Below the pieces are notes generated by a model. It was not told where the DNA came from. It was given only the letters and a program-made list of their open reading frames with translations, and ran no database searches. 64,000 nt of DNA from Paenibacillus silagei. GTDB taxonomy: Bacteria; Bacillota; Bacilli; Paenibacillales; Paenibacillaceae. Made by a program: the position numbers and the translations under genes. Below are positions 51,807-59,744 of this stretch, in pieces (position 1 is the stretch's first letter; every line of letters begins with the position of its first letter). The stretch is taken from positions 48,815-112,814 of the forward strand of contig NZ_JAGGLV010000024.1 in the NCBI RefSeq assembly GCF_017874735.1. Reading direction: 5' to 3'.

Positions 51807-52091
51807 ATGAGTATGTACCTGGAATTAAAGGATAAGAGCGGCAAAGTGTATCGTTCTTTTATCAATGACAGTCAGAAATCTGTGATTGTAATTAATGACA
51901 CGGAGTATGAAGTATCCGAAATAACACAGTATCAGGACAACTCAGATACTCTTTCGGCTGCGCAAATTGCTGAACTGGATGCTGATCCTGAAATTGCAAA
52001 AATGATCCAAGAATCCAAGCAGGATATTATACATGGTTCAATGATCTCTTCTAAGCAAATGATCGAGATGATAAGAAATGGAGAACTTTGA
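51807..52091 (+). CDS. Putative antitoxin of a RelE/ParE-type module
   Basis: 94 residues, acidic. The N-terminal 45 residues look like a small beta domain (Y-L-E-L-K-D-K-S-G-K-V-Y-R-S-F). The C-terminal half is rich in Asp, Glu, Gln and Met and looks like a flexible toxin-wrapping tail. I see no helix-turn-helix or ribbon-helix-helix. Its stop overlaps the toxin start (TGATG). AAAGGGG ribosome site before ATG 51807; ATG 51813 is possible. Function is inferred from the partner gene. Confidence 0.65.
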   Translation: MSMYLELKDKSGKVYRSFINDSQKSVIVINDTEYEVSEITQYQDNSDTLSAAQIAELDADPEIAKMIQESKQDIIHGSMISSKQMIEMIRNGEL

Positions 52092-52357
52092 TGCAGGTAG
52101 TCTGGACTAAAAGTGCGGCTCAGAGCTTTTCCAAGATCGAAAGCATACACTTCTCACCACAGGAAACAGCAGAATATAAATTAAAGCTGTTCATGCGGAT
52201 TGAGGAAAAGGTGACTCGGTCAGGAAAGCTGTTTCCATCAAGAACTTATAAAGATACTTACTATATTCGTATTGATCGTTATATCGTTTCCTATCAGCCA
52301 TCTGAGGATGGCTCTACATATATAATTACTGCTTTTAAACATGGAAGACAGAAATAG
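52091..52357 (+). CDS. RelE/ParE superfamily toxin-like protein
   Basis: 88 residues, basic. The beginning V-V-W-T-K-S-A-A-Q-S-F and the closing strands Y-Y-I-R-I-D-R-Y-I-V-S-Y and Y-I-I-T-A-F-K-H-G-R-Q match the RelE/ParE fold. A basic C terminus with Lys/His/Arg agrees with ribosome-dependent RNase or gyrase-inhibitor toxins. The start codon overlaps the antitoxin stop, which allows fixed stoichiometry. It faces the tRNA-Pro gene tail to tail. Confidence 0.78.
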   Translation: MQVVWTKSAAQSFSKIESIHFSPQETAEYKLKLFMRIEEKVTRSGKLFPSRTYKDTYYIRIDRYIVSYQPSEDGSTYIITAFKHGRQK

Positions 52358-52411
52358 GCGATTTGAAACACCAAAAAGCGCGGACCCAAAGCCGCGAATC
52401 TGAATTAGATA

Positions 52412-52488
52412 TGGTCGAGACGACAGGATTCGAACCTGCGGCCTCTTACTCCCGAAGCAAGCGCTCTACCAAGCTGAGCTACGTCTCG
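52412..52488 (-). tRNA. tRNA-Pro (anticodon CGG)
   Basis: 77 bases including an encoded CCA. Acceptor arms CGAGACG / CGTCTCG, T loop GGTTCGAATCC, D loop AGCTTGGTAGAGC. The anticodon stem CTTGC / GTAAG encloses the loop TTCGGGA, so the anticodon is CGG and it reads the CCG codon. Confidence 0.95.
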
Positions 52489-52589
52489 ACGCTATGAATA
52501 ATGTAAATTATACGCCTGTGTGTAAGCGCTGTAAATAACCTTTTTTATAGCAATTATCTGCTCCTGTTGCGGCAAATTACGGCCTGTGA

Positions 52590-52618
52590 TTGACAGATAT
52601 CCACCCGCTGGCTATACT
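52590..52618 (+). promoter_or_regulatory. Sigma-A promoter of the alaS leader
   Basis: TTGACA (52590-52595), 17 bases, TATACT (52613-52618). This equals the tyrS promoter in both boxes and in spacing. Confidence 0.88.
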
Positions 52619-52624
52619 TGAAAT

Positions 52625-52910
52625 GTTAAAAAGCAAATCGGACAAAGCGTTGATGAAAACGAGTACGCCGGAGAATGCTTCATCAGAGAACAGGTTCCTT
52701 TGCGGATGGTCCGCATCGGGTGTGAGAACCTGGGAGACAGACCGGCCGAAAGCTGATTTCGGAGTGCGGGGACAATCCCGCCGGGGGCACCCGTTAACAG
52801 CCGCACAAGGCGATCGTCTGCAGTTGTCCGTGTTCACGGATTAAGGCGATAACCAGGGTGGTACCGCGATAATCATCGTCCCTGAATTTCATTCAGGGGC
52901 GTTTTTTGTT
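52625..52910 (+). ncRNA. T-box leader, alanine type
   Basis: The canonical T-box AGGGTGGTACCGCG is at 52855-52868. It is followed by a terminator hairpin with arms CGTCCCTGAAT and ATTCAGGGGCG (52877-52901) and TTTTTT. Long paired stretches upstream (for example AACAGGTTC with GAACCTG) are stem I parts. A GCT triplet at 52752-52754 would suit an Ala specifier, but I cannot fold stem I surely. Uncharged tRNA-Ala should prevent termination and raise alaS expression. Confidence 0.9.
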
Positions 52911-52993
52911 TTTGATTTTTCGTGTAACGGTTACGGCAACAATGTGTTTTCCGGCCAGCGTGCCGCATTTTAATGAAGAGACGGGAGCTGTAC

Positions 52994-55630
52994 ATGATGA
53001 AAGCAAGTGAAATCCGTTCCAAATGGCTGCAGTTTTTTGAGAGCAAGAACCACTGTATTGAGCCGAGCGCCTCGCTCGTGCCACACAATGACCCTTCGCT
53101 GCTGTGGATTAACGCAGGTATGGCGCCGCTGAAGGCCTACTTCGACGGCCGGGAGATTCCGGAGAATCCCCGCCTGACGAACTCGCAGAAATGTATCCGC
53201 ACCAATGATATTGAGAATGTGGGCAAGACGCGCCGCCACCATACGTTCTTTGAGATGCTAGGCAACTTCTCCATCGGCGATTATTTCAAGGAAGAGGCCA
53301 TCACCTGGGCTTGGGAATTCCTGACCGGCAAGGAGTGGATCGGCTTCGACGGCGACCGGATCTCCGTTACCGTGTATGCTGAGGACGAAGAAGCGTTCAA
53401 GCTGTGGAATGAGAAGGTCGGCCTGCCCGCAGAACGCATCATCAAGCTGGGCGACGAGAACTTCTGGGATATCGGCGAAGGCCCGTGCGGCCCGTGCTCG
53501 GAGATTTTCTATGACCGCGGTGAAGCATACGGCAGTGATATGAGTGATCCGGAGATGTATCCGGGCGGTGAGAATGAGCGCTGGCTGGAGGTCTGGAACC
53601 TCGTATTCTCGCAGTTCAACCATAATAAGGACGGCAGCTATACGCCGCTTCCCAACAAGAATATTGATACCGGCGCAGGCCTGGAGCGCTTCGCTTCCAT
53701 TCTCCAGGATGTGGACTCCAACTTCGATACCGATCTGTTCCAGCCGATTATCCAGAAGACCGCCGGGCTTGCCGGTGTAACCTACAAGGATAATGTTGAC
53801 CAGGATATCGCGCTAAAAGTCATTGCTGACCATGTACGTACCGTTACATTTGCTGTGGGGGACGGCGTGCTTCCTTCCAATGAAGGACGCGGCTATATTA
53901 TCCGCCGTCTGCTCCGCCGCGCCGTACGCTACGGCAAGACGCTGGGACTGGACCGTCCGTTCCTGCATGAGCTGACTGAGACCGTTGGAGAGATTATGGG
54001 AGTCTATTATCCTTCCGTGGTCGAGAACCGCGATTATATCGCCAAAATCATCCGTCTGGAAGAGGAGCGCTTCCACGAGACGCTGTCCGATGGTCTGGCG
54101 ATCCTCGGGGAGATCAGCGCCAAAGCCAAAGCGGACGGCCTGAGCACCATTGCCGGTGCCGATGCATTCAAGCTCTATGACACGTATGGCTTCCCGTTTG
54201 ACCTGACCGAGGACTTCGCGTCCGAGCAGGGGCTTACCGTAGACCGCGCCGGCTTCGATGCCGCAATGCAGGAGCAGCGTGACCGGGCGAGAGCTGCCCG
54301 TCAGGACAGCGCCAGCATGAAGATTCAGGGCGGTGCCCTGGCTGAGCTGACGGTTAAAAGTGAATTTGTTGGATATAATGACACGGTAACAGAGTCCAAG
54401 GTGCTGGCGATTGTGGTAGACGGTGCGCTTCAGGATACAGTAAGCGAAGGCGCCGAGTGCCAGGTCATCCTGGAGTCAACACCGTTCTATGCAGAGAGCG
54501 GCGGCCAAGTCAGCGACACCGGCGTTCTGACCGGCGGATCGGTGACCGCTAAGGTGAACGGCCTCTTCAAAGCACCGCACGGCCAGCATGTCCATCTGGT
54601 TACGGTGGAAGCAGGCGATCTGAAGGTAGGCGATACCGTCCGTGCCGAAGTGAACCGGGCGGAGCGCGAGGATATCGTGAAGAACCACACGGCCACTCAC
54701 TTGCTGCACAAGGCGCTTAAGGAAGTGCTCGGCAGCCATGTCAATCAGGCAGGCTCTTTAGTAGAAGGCTCACGCCTGCGGTTCGACTTCTCGCATTTTG
54801 GAGCCATCACTCCAGAGGAGCTCAGCGATATCGAGCAGCGCGTGAACGCCCAGATCTGGCGCAGCCTTCCTGTAGTCATTGAGAATAAGCCGATAGATGA
54901 AGCCAAAGCCATGGGAGCGATGGCCCTCTTCGGAGAGAAATACGGCAATGTTGTCCGTGTCGTTCAAGTCGGCGACTACAGCCTGGAGCTGTGCGGCGGA
55001 TGCCATGTGTCTAATACAGCGCAGATCGGAATCTTCAAGCTGCTCAGCGAGAGCGGCATCGGTTCCGGGGTGCGCCGGATTGAAGCTGTGACTGGCCGTT
55101 ACGCCTATCAGTTTACGGAGAGTCAGCTGGACCTGCTGAAGCAATCGGCAGCCCTGCTGAAATCGTCGCTGACCGATGTGCCGAAGCGGATCGAGGCGCT
55201 GCATGCCCAGGTACGCGAGCTGGGCCGTGAGAATGAATCGCTTCAGTCCAAGCTGAGCGCAACCTTCGCAGCAGAGCTGACCAGCAGTGTAGTCACAGTA
55301 GGCGGAGGAACGCAGCTTCTTGCGGTCTCTGTGCAAGCCGGCAATATCGATGCTTTGCGCTCGACAGCGGACGAACTGAAGTCCAAGCTCCCGGAGGCCA
55401 TATTGGTGCTCGGTGCTGCAATGGAGGACAAGGTGAACTTCGTGGTCGCCGTGCCTCAGGAGCTGGTGAAGAAGGGCTTCCACGCCGGCAAGCTGGTGAA
55501 AGAGATCGCTGCCGTCTGCGGCGGCGGCGGCGGCGGACGTCCGGATATGGCGCAGGCCGGAGGCAAGGACGCTTCCAAGCTGGGCGAAGCCCTGAAGAAG
55601 GCAGAGGAACTGGTAGCTGCACAGGCTTAA
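52994..55630 (+). CDS. alaS: Alanyl-tRNA synthetase
   Basis: 878 residues from ATG 52994, the usual bacterial length. The class II catalytic core is N-terminal (F-F-E-S-K-N-H near 14-20; P-L-K-A-Y-F-D-G near 50; R-R-H-H-T-F-F-E-M-L-G-N-F-S near 85-98). The editing domain has the metal-binding set H-x-x-x-H in N-H-T-A-T-H-L-L-H plus C-G-G-C-H. The C-Ala domain has a glycine-rich run of six Gly near residue 840. GGGAG precedes the start; 52973 is an upstream ATG with no ribosome site. Its own T-box controls it. Confidence 0.97.
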   Translation: MMKASEIRSKWLQFFESKNHCIEPSASLVPHNDPSLLWINAGMAPLKAYFDGREIPENPRLTNSQKCIRTNDIENVGKTRRHHTFFEMLGNFSIGDYFKEEAITWAWEFLTGKEWIGFDGDRISVTVYAEDEEAFKLWNEKVGLPAERIIKLGDENFWDIGEGPCGPCSEIFYDRGEAYGSDMSDPEMYPGGENERWLEVWNLVFSQFNHNKDGSYTPLPNKNIDTGAGLERFASILQDVDSNFDTDLFQPIIQKTAGLAGVTYKDNVDQDIALKVIADHVRTVTFAVGDGVLPSNEGRGYIIRRLLRRAVRYGKTLGLDRPFLHELTETVGEIMGVYYPSVVENRDYIAKIIRLEEERFHETLSDGLAILGEISAKAKADGLSTIAGADAFKLYDTYGFPFDLTEDFASEQGLTVDRAGFDAAMQEQRDRARAARQDSASMKIQGGALAELTVKSEFVGYNDTVTESKVLAIVVDGALQDTVSEGAECQVILESTPFYAESGGQVSDTGVLTGGSVTAKVNGLFKAPHGQHVHLVTVEAGDLKVGDTVRAEVNRAEREDIVKNHTATHLLHKALKEVLGSHVNQAGSLVEGSRLRFDFSHFGAITPEELSDIEQRVNAQIWRSLPVVIENKPIDEAKAMGAMALFGEKYGNVVRVVQVGDYSLELCGGCHVSNTAQIGIFKLLSESGIGSGVRRIEAVTGRYAYQFTESQLDLLKQSAALLKSSLTDVPKRIEALHAQVRELGRENESLQSKLSATFAAELTSSVVTVGGGTQLLAVSVQAGNIDALRSTADELKSKLPEAILVLGAAMEDKVNFVVAVPQELVKKGFHAGKLVKEIAAVCGGGGGGRPDMAQAGGKDASKLGEALKKAEELVAAQA

Positions 55631-55686
55631 GCAGTATGCAGTGATTCTTGTCTGTAAGAAACTGTGGATTTCTATCAAGGGTTGGG

Positions 55687-55730
55687 AAGCAGCGGTGCTG
55701 AGGGCATTTCCTCGGTGCCGCTGCTTTATT
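55687..55730 (+). terminator. Terminator of alaS
   Basis: AAGCAGCGG / CCGCTGCTT outer stem with GAGG/CCTC inside and TTATT after it. It separates alaS from the yrz/yrr genes. Confidence 0.75.
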
Positions 55731-55877
55731 CACACAATGTATATTTTTTGGGGTTATTCATTATTGACCCAGGGCTTGCAATAGCTTAAAACCCAAAAAA
55801 ACATCTGGTTTTGTAGACAAAATGCCAAAAAAAGCGCTTTAACCATGGCAGGATTTCCTCGTTGGGGCATGAATATG

Positions 55878-55883
55878 TTATGA
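55878..55883 (+). promoter_or_regulatory. Possible -10 box of the yrzL operon
   Basis: TATGAT lies about 85 bases before the yrzL start; the -35 is unclear. The region 55631-55967 otherwise holds only the alaS terminator. Confidence 0.3.
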
Positions 55884-55967
55884 TGAGGGCAGCAAGTGAG
55901 CTGTACAGCAGCAACTTTGCGAAGCCGCCCGAATCAGGGTGATTTTGCAGAAGGAAGGTGTCACCAC

Positions 55968-56243
55968 ATGGACTCCATGGACAAAACGGTCAAATTCAAT
56001 GTGAAGGGCGACGAAAAGGAAGCCTCTCCCCAGGAAATACTGCTCGCCGTGTACGACGCGCTGGTGGAGAAAGAATATCATCCGATCAATCAGATCGTAG
56101 GATATCTTCTTTCAGGAGATCCGGCTTACATTCCACGCCACAACAATGCGAGAAGTTTGGTCCGGAGGAAAGAGCGTGATGAGCTGATCGAAGAACTGGT
56201 CCGTTTCTATCTGGCTAATCATCGGGTGGACCAGCCCAAATGA
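55968..56243 (+). CDS. yrzL: IreB family regulatory phosphoprotein (YrzL)
   Basis: 91 residues. The beginning M-D-K-T-V-K-F and blocks Y-H-P-I-N-Q-I-V-G-Y-L-L-S-G-D-P-A-Y-I and A-R-S-L-V-R-R are highly characteristic of UPF0297/IreB. In Enterococcus, IreB is phosphorylated on threonines by the Ser/Thr kinase IreK and affects cephalosporin resistance; Thr near the N terminus is present here. GAAGGAAGG ribosome site. The stop overlaps the next start by four bases (ATGA). Confidence 0.93.
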   Translation: MDSMDKTVKFNVKGDEKEASPQEILLAVYDALVEKEYHPINQIVGYLLSGDPAYIPRHNNARSLVRRKERDELIEELVRFYLANHRVDQPK

Positions 56244-56659
56244 TGAAGAAGCTGGGACTGGATTACGGCGACCGCAGAATCGGTGTCGCCACAAGCGATA
56301 TTTTCGGATGGACAGCACAATCTCTGGAGACTATTGAGCGGCGCGGAAACGGCAATGAATTCGAACGTATCCGTGAACTGGTCAAGGAGTACGAAATCGG
56401 CGAGATTGTTGTCGGGCTGCCGAAGAACATGAACGGCTCCGTAGGACCCCGTGGTGAAATTTGCATCGAATTCGCAGATAAGCTGCGGGAGCAACTCGAT
56501 TTACCCGTACACCTTTGGGATGAGCGTCTGACGACGGTATCTGCTGAGCGGGTGCTGATAGACGGGGACGTCAGCCGGAAGAAACGCAAGGGGCTGGTGG
56601 ACAAAATGGCCGCAGCGCTGATTTTGCAAAATTTTTTGGATGCTAACAGTAAAAGGTGA
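56240..56659 (+). CDS. ruvX: Holliday junction resolvase-like RuvX (YqgF/YrrK)
   Basis: 139 residues, RNase H-like fold. Motifs: L-G-L-D-Y-G-D-R-R-I-G-V-A (catalytic Asp near residue 7), E-I-V-V-G-L-P-K-N-M-N-G-S near 55, W-D-E-R-L-T-T near 95, and a K-x-D/V-D-K-M-A-A-A-L-I-L end. YqgF proteins process 16S rRNA ends and resemble resolvases. Start overlaps yrzL by four bases (or use the next ATG at 56243). Confidence 0.95.
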   Translation: MMKKLGLDYGDRRIGVATSDIFGWTAQSLETIERRGNGNEFERIRELVKEYEIGEIVVGLPKNMNGSVGPRGEICIEFADKLREQLDLPVHLWDERLTTVSAERVLIDGDVSRKKRKGLVDKMAAALILQNFLDANSKR

Positions 56660-56672
56660 GGGGTGTGCGGAT

Positions 56673-56981
56673 ATGACAAACGAACAGATCGGCCAAGAAG
56701 AGGAACCGGAAATTATCTATATTCCCGATGAGGAAGGTAATGAAGAGGAATTCGAGGTCATCATGAAGTTTGAAGTGGACGGATCGGATGCCAAGTATAT
56801 GATGGTGGTTCCGCTTGATTCCGAGGATGAGGAGACAGATGAGGTCTACGCGTTCCGTTACGAGGAAGACGGTGACGATCTGCAGCTCTTCATGATTGAG
56901 AACGACGAGGAGTGGGCCATCGTAGAGGAGACCTTCAATACCTTGGTTGACGAGCTTGATGGAGGAGCAGAGAATGACTGA
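56673..56981 (+). CDS. yrzB: DUF1292 protein (YrzB)
   Basis: 102 residues, very acidic. The pattern I-Y-I-P-D-E-E-G-N-E-E-E-F-E-V-I and Y-A-F-R-Y-E-E-D-G-D-D-L-Q-L belongs to DUF1292 (YrzB). Function unknown. AGGTGAGGGG lies before the ATG at 56673; the frame is open upstream into ruvX. It always lies near ruvX and mltG in Bacillota. Confidence 0.92.
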   Translation: MTNEQIGQEEEPEIIYIPDEEGNEEEFEVIMKFEVDGSDAKYMMVVPLDSEDEETDEVYAFRYEEDGDDLQLFMIENDEEWAIVEETFNTLVDELDGGAEND

Positions 56982-57279
56982 GTTTTCCGCTGATCAGGCG
57001 GTATGGACTTCTAAGCTCAAGGAAGTATATGGAGAAACAGTAGAACTGGAGGATGAGCAGGGCAAGTCTTCCGTTTACGATATTATTGCAGAATTTGCTG
57101 TGGGTGACCGTGCTTATGCCGTTCTGGCCGGATCGGGAAGAGCTGCGGAGCAGGAAATTCTGCGCATCGTAGTTTCTCCGGACGGACTTCCGGAACTGGA
57201 GAGCATTATGGACGATGAAGAGTGGGAGGATATTTCCGAGCTGTACGATGAGCTCACCTTCCCTGCGGATAGCGAGTAG
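56974..57279 (+). CDS. Second DUF1292-like acidic protein
   Basis: 101 residues. Starts at ATG 56974 inside the yrzB end (eight-base overlap) after GGAGGAG. The layout V-E-L-E-D-E-Q-G-K-S-S-V-Y-D-I-I-A-E-F and the final M-D-D-E-E-W-E-D-I mirror yrzB, so this is probably a tandem diverged copy. B. subtilis has one gene at this place. Function unknown. Confidence 0.85.
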   Translation: MTEFSADQAVWTSKLKEVYGETVELEDEQGKSSVYDIIAEFAVGDRAYAVLAGSGRAAEQEILRIVVSPDGLPELESIMDDEEWEDISELYDELTFPADSE

Positions 57280-57314
57280 GCGTCTGTAGCAACTTCATGT
57301 ATGGCAGATACGGA

Positions 57315-57343
57315 AGAGGGCGGAATTTTTCCGCGCTCTTTTT
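57315..57343 (+). terminator. Terminator after the DUF1292 genes
   Basis: AGAGGGCGGAA / TTCCGCGCTCT stem followed by TTTTT. Confidence 0.75.
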
Positions 57344-57461
57344 GCTTATGAGGAGCGAAAGGATCTTTCCGTTTGCCTGAAAAAAGCTTATGCTATAAAA
57401 ATAGGTTGAATTTTGGACAATACAATTTTATACTTTATAGTCGGAAAGTGAGGCGTAACAT

Positions 57462-58508
57462 TTGAAAGCCGTGATCCGCACTGTGCTTATCTTAATTCTG
57501 GTCCTGGCAGCAGCTGCAGGAGGAGGAGCATGGTACATCTGGAATGGAATGCAGCCGGTCAAGCCCGCAGGGCCGGCCGTAACGGTTACGATAGAGAAGG
57601 GTATGGGAAGCTCGCAAATCGCCGACCTGCTTGAGCAAGAGGGCATTATCAAGCACAGCCTGTTCTTCAAAGGCTATCTGAAATGGGTCCAGGAAGGCTC
57701 CAGCTTCAAGGCCGGCACATATCAGGTAAGCCCCGGCGACTCCTACGATACGCTGATCAGCCGGTTGAATGCTGGAGATGTTGTGAAGGAAGCTACCGTT
57801 ACTTTTACAATTCCTGAAGGGTATACTGCGGTCCAGGTGGCAGAGAAGCTGGCCGCTGCTTGGAATCAGAAGCCGGAGGTCTTCCTTGCGCTGATTGATT
57901 CCGGTAAGGGCATGGAAGCCGTAAGCAAGCTGGAGATTCCGGACAATCCGCTGCTGCGCCACCGGCTGGAGGGGTACCTTTTCCCGGAGACCTATGAACT
58001 GGCTAAGGACAGCACCCCGCAGGAGGTCATCGGGGCGATGCTGGAGCAGCTGGTGAAGAAGCTGGATACGATTCCAGAGTGGAAGGCCAAGCTGGCGAAC
58101 CGCGGGCTCTCCCTGCATGAGCTGCTGACCGTAGCTTCACTGGTGGAGCGTGAGGTGGTAGTAGACAAGGAACGTCCGCTGGTGGCCGGTATTATCTATA
58201 ATAGACTGGATAAAGGGCAGAAGCTGGAGATCGACGCTACCGTCCAGTACTTACTGGACAAGCAGAAAGAGCGGTTGTATGAGAAGGATTTGAAGGTGGA
58301 TAGTCCTTATAATACGTATAAGCAGGCAGGCTTGCCGCCTGGACCGATCAGCAGCCCCGGGCTGGCGTCGATTGAAGCAGCTATGACGCCGGAGGTCTCT
58401 GATTATTTCTTCTATGTCACTAAGAAGGACGGCTCACAGGGGCATTTATTTGCCAGAACCTACAAGGAACATTTAGCCAATATTCAAAAAAGTAAACAAA
58501 ATCCGTAA
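57462..58508 (+). CDS. mltG: Endolytic murein transglycosylase MltG (YceG/YrrL)
   Basis: 348 residues. One N-terminal membrane helix (about 5-27), then a LysM-like subdomain (about 40-110) and the YceG catalytic domain. The catalytic Glu is in the block L-L-T-V-A-S-L-V-E-R-E, and the T-Y-K-Q-A-G-L-P-P-G-P-I-S-S-P-G segment is the family hallmark. It cuts newly made glycan strands and sets their length. TTG start after GTGAGG. Same order as in B. subtilis. Confidence 0.95.
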   Translation: MKAVIRTVLILILVLAAAAGGGAWYIWNGMQPVKPAGPAVTVTIEKGMGSSQIADLLEQEGIIKHSLFFKGYLKWVQEGSSFKAGTYQVSPGDSYDTLISRLNAGDVVKEATVTFTIPEGYTAVQVAEKLAAAWNQKPEVFLALIDSGKGMEAVSKLEIPDNPLLRHRLEGYLFPETYELAKDSTPQEVIGAMLEQLVKKLDTIPEWKAKLANRGLSLHELLTVASLVEREVVVDKERPLVAGIIYNRLDKGQKLEIDATVQYLLDKQKERLYEKDLKVDSPYNTYKQAGLPPGPISSPGLASIEAAMTPEVSDYFFYVTKKDGSQGHLFARTYKEHLANIQKSKQNP

Positions 58509-58555
58509 GAACCCGCTACAATAGTAAGGATGAGCAACGCACAGGAGGTAACACA

Positions 58556-59488
58556 ATGAATAACACACCGGAGCTGCTGGCGACAGCGGCTTCTCTGGAA
58601 GAAGCGGCAGCGCTGCTGGATGCAGGAGCGAGTGCCCTCTTGGTCGGCGATGACCGCTTTGGTATGCGTCTTGCCGGACATTTTACACTTGAAGATACGG
58701 CCGCAGTAGTTAAGCTGGCACATACCCGGGGCGGTAAGGTATATGTAAGCATCAATGGATTGATCCCCAATACCATGCTGGAGGAGCTTCCGGCTTATGT
58801 GAAGGCGATCGGCGAGCTGGGAGTGGATGGGGTAGAGTTCGGTGATCCCGCCGTACTGGCGGCCGTAAAAGCCGAAGCGCCTGGAATGAAGCTGCACTGG
58901 AATGCGGAAATGACCTCGACCAACTATGCTACAGCCAATTATTGGGGCCGCAAGGGAGCTTCGCGGGTCGTTCTGGCACGCGAGCTGAATATGGATGAGA
59001 TGACCGAGATGGTCCCGCATCTGGAAGTGGAAGCCCAGGTCCAGGTGCATGGCATGACGAATATCTATCATTCCAAGCGCAAGCTGGTTGCAAGCTATAT
59101 GTCCCACCAGGGTCGTCCAAGCGATGGCGGAAGCCTGGGCAAGGAGCGCGGGCTGTTCCTGATTGAAGCGGAGCGTCCGAATGAGAAGTTCCCGATCTAT
59201 GAAGACGAGAACGGTACGCATATTATGAGCTCGGATGATATTTGCATTCTGGAGGATCTTCATTTCTTGTTAAAAGCTGGCGTACACAGCCTGAAGATCG
59301 AGGGTCTGCTGAAGCCGGTGGCTTATAATGTGGCTGTCGTCAAGGCTTACCGTCACGCCATGGACGTCTACGCCGCTGATCCGGCTGAATATGCGTTCGA
59401 GGAATCCTGGCTGGACGAGGTCCGTGCCTTGCAGGACCCTGAGCGTGAACTGTCGTTCGGCTTCTTCTATAAAGAGCAGGTATATTAA
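58556..59488 (+). CDS. trhP1: U32 family protein YrrN/TrhP1 (tRNA uridine hydroxylation)
   Basis: 310 residues, peptidase U32 family. It has the TIM-barrel pattern of the family (N-A-E-M-T-S-T-N, G-A-S-R-V-V-L-A-R-E-L) and V-Q-V-H-G-M-T-N-I-Y in place of the cysteine motif found in YrrO. In B. subtilis the YrrN/YrrO pair is needed for 5-hydroxyuridine at the wobble position of tRNAs. AGGAGGT ribosome site. The gene is separated from trhP2 by 256 bases that hold a structured dispersed element. Confidence 0.9.
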   Translation: MNNTPELLATAASLEEAAALLDAGASALLVGDDRFGMRLAGHFTLEDTAAVVKLAHTRGGKVYVSINGLIPNTMLEELPAYVKAIGELGVDGVEFGDPAVLAAVKAEAPGMKLHWNAEMTSTNYATANYWGRKGASRVVLARELNMDEMTEMVPHLEVEAQVQVHGMTNIYHSKRKLVASYMSHQGRPSDGGSLGKERGLFLIEAERPNEKFPIYEDENGTHIMSSDDICILEDLHFLLKAGVHSLKIEGLLKPVAYNVAVVKAYRHAMDVYAADPAEYAFEESWLDEVRALQDPERELSFGFFYKEQVY

Positions 59489-59568
59489 TATAAAAAAATC
59501 TTTGCTGTTCTAAAAGAGAACTTAAAGCTTTACCTTAAAGATGAAGTAACGGAGGGAAGGTTTGGAAC

Positions 59569-59705
59569 TGTAGGAGCGGTAGCGTCCGCCTTTGTCTCCG
59601 GATGTTATCCGCTCAGCGGAGTAATCAAAAAACATCTGGAGACAACAGCGGCCGGAAGTCCAAACGCTTTCCGCAGTTACGTGCTATCTGATAGGAAGTT
59701 TTAGG
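59569..59705. repeat. Dispersed structured element, copy B
   Basis: AGCGGTAGCGTCCGCC at the start. TCTCCGGATGTT (59595-59606) pairs with AACATCTGGAGA (59631-59642), enclosing TCCGC / GCGGA. The end CAGCGGCCGGAAGTCC equals copy A save one base. Relative to copy A the fourth pair of the outer stem is C-G instead of G-C. Confidence 0.72.
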
Positions 59706-59744
59706 TGGGTTTTTGACAGCAAAGACAACGAAAGGAGAACAGGA

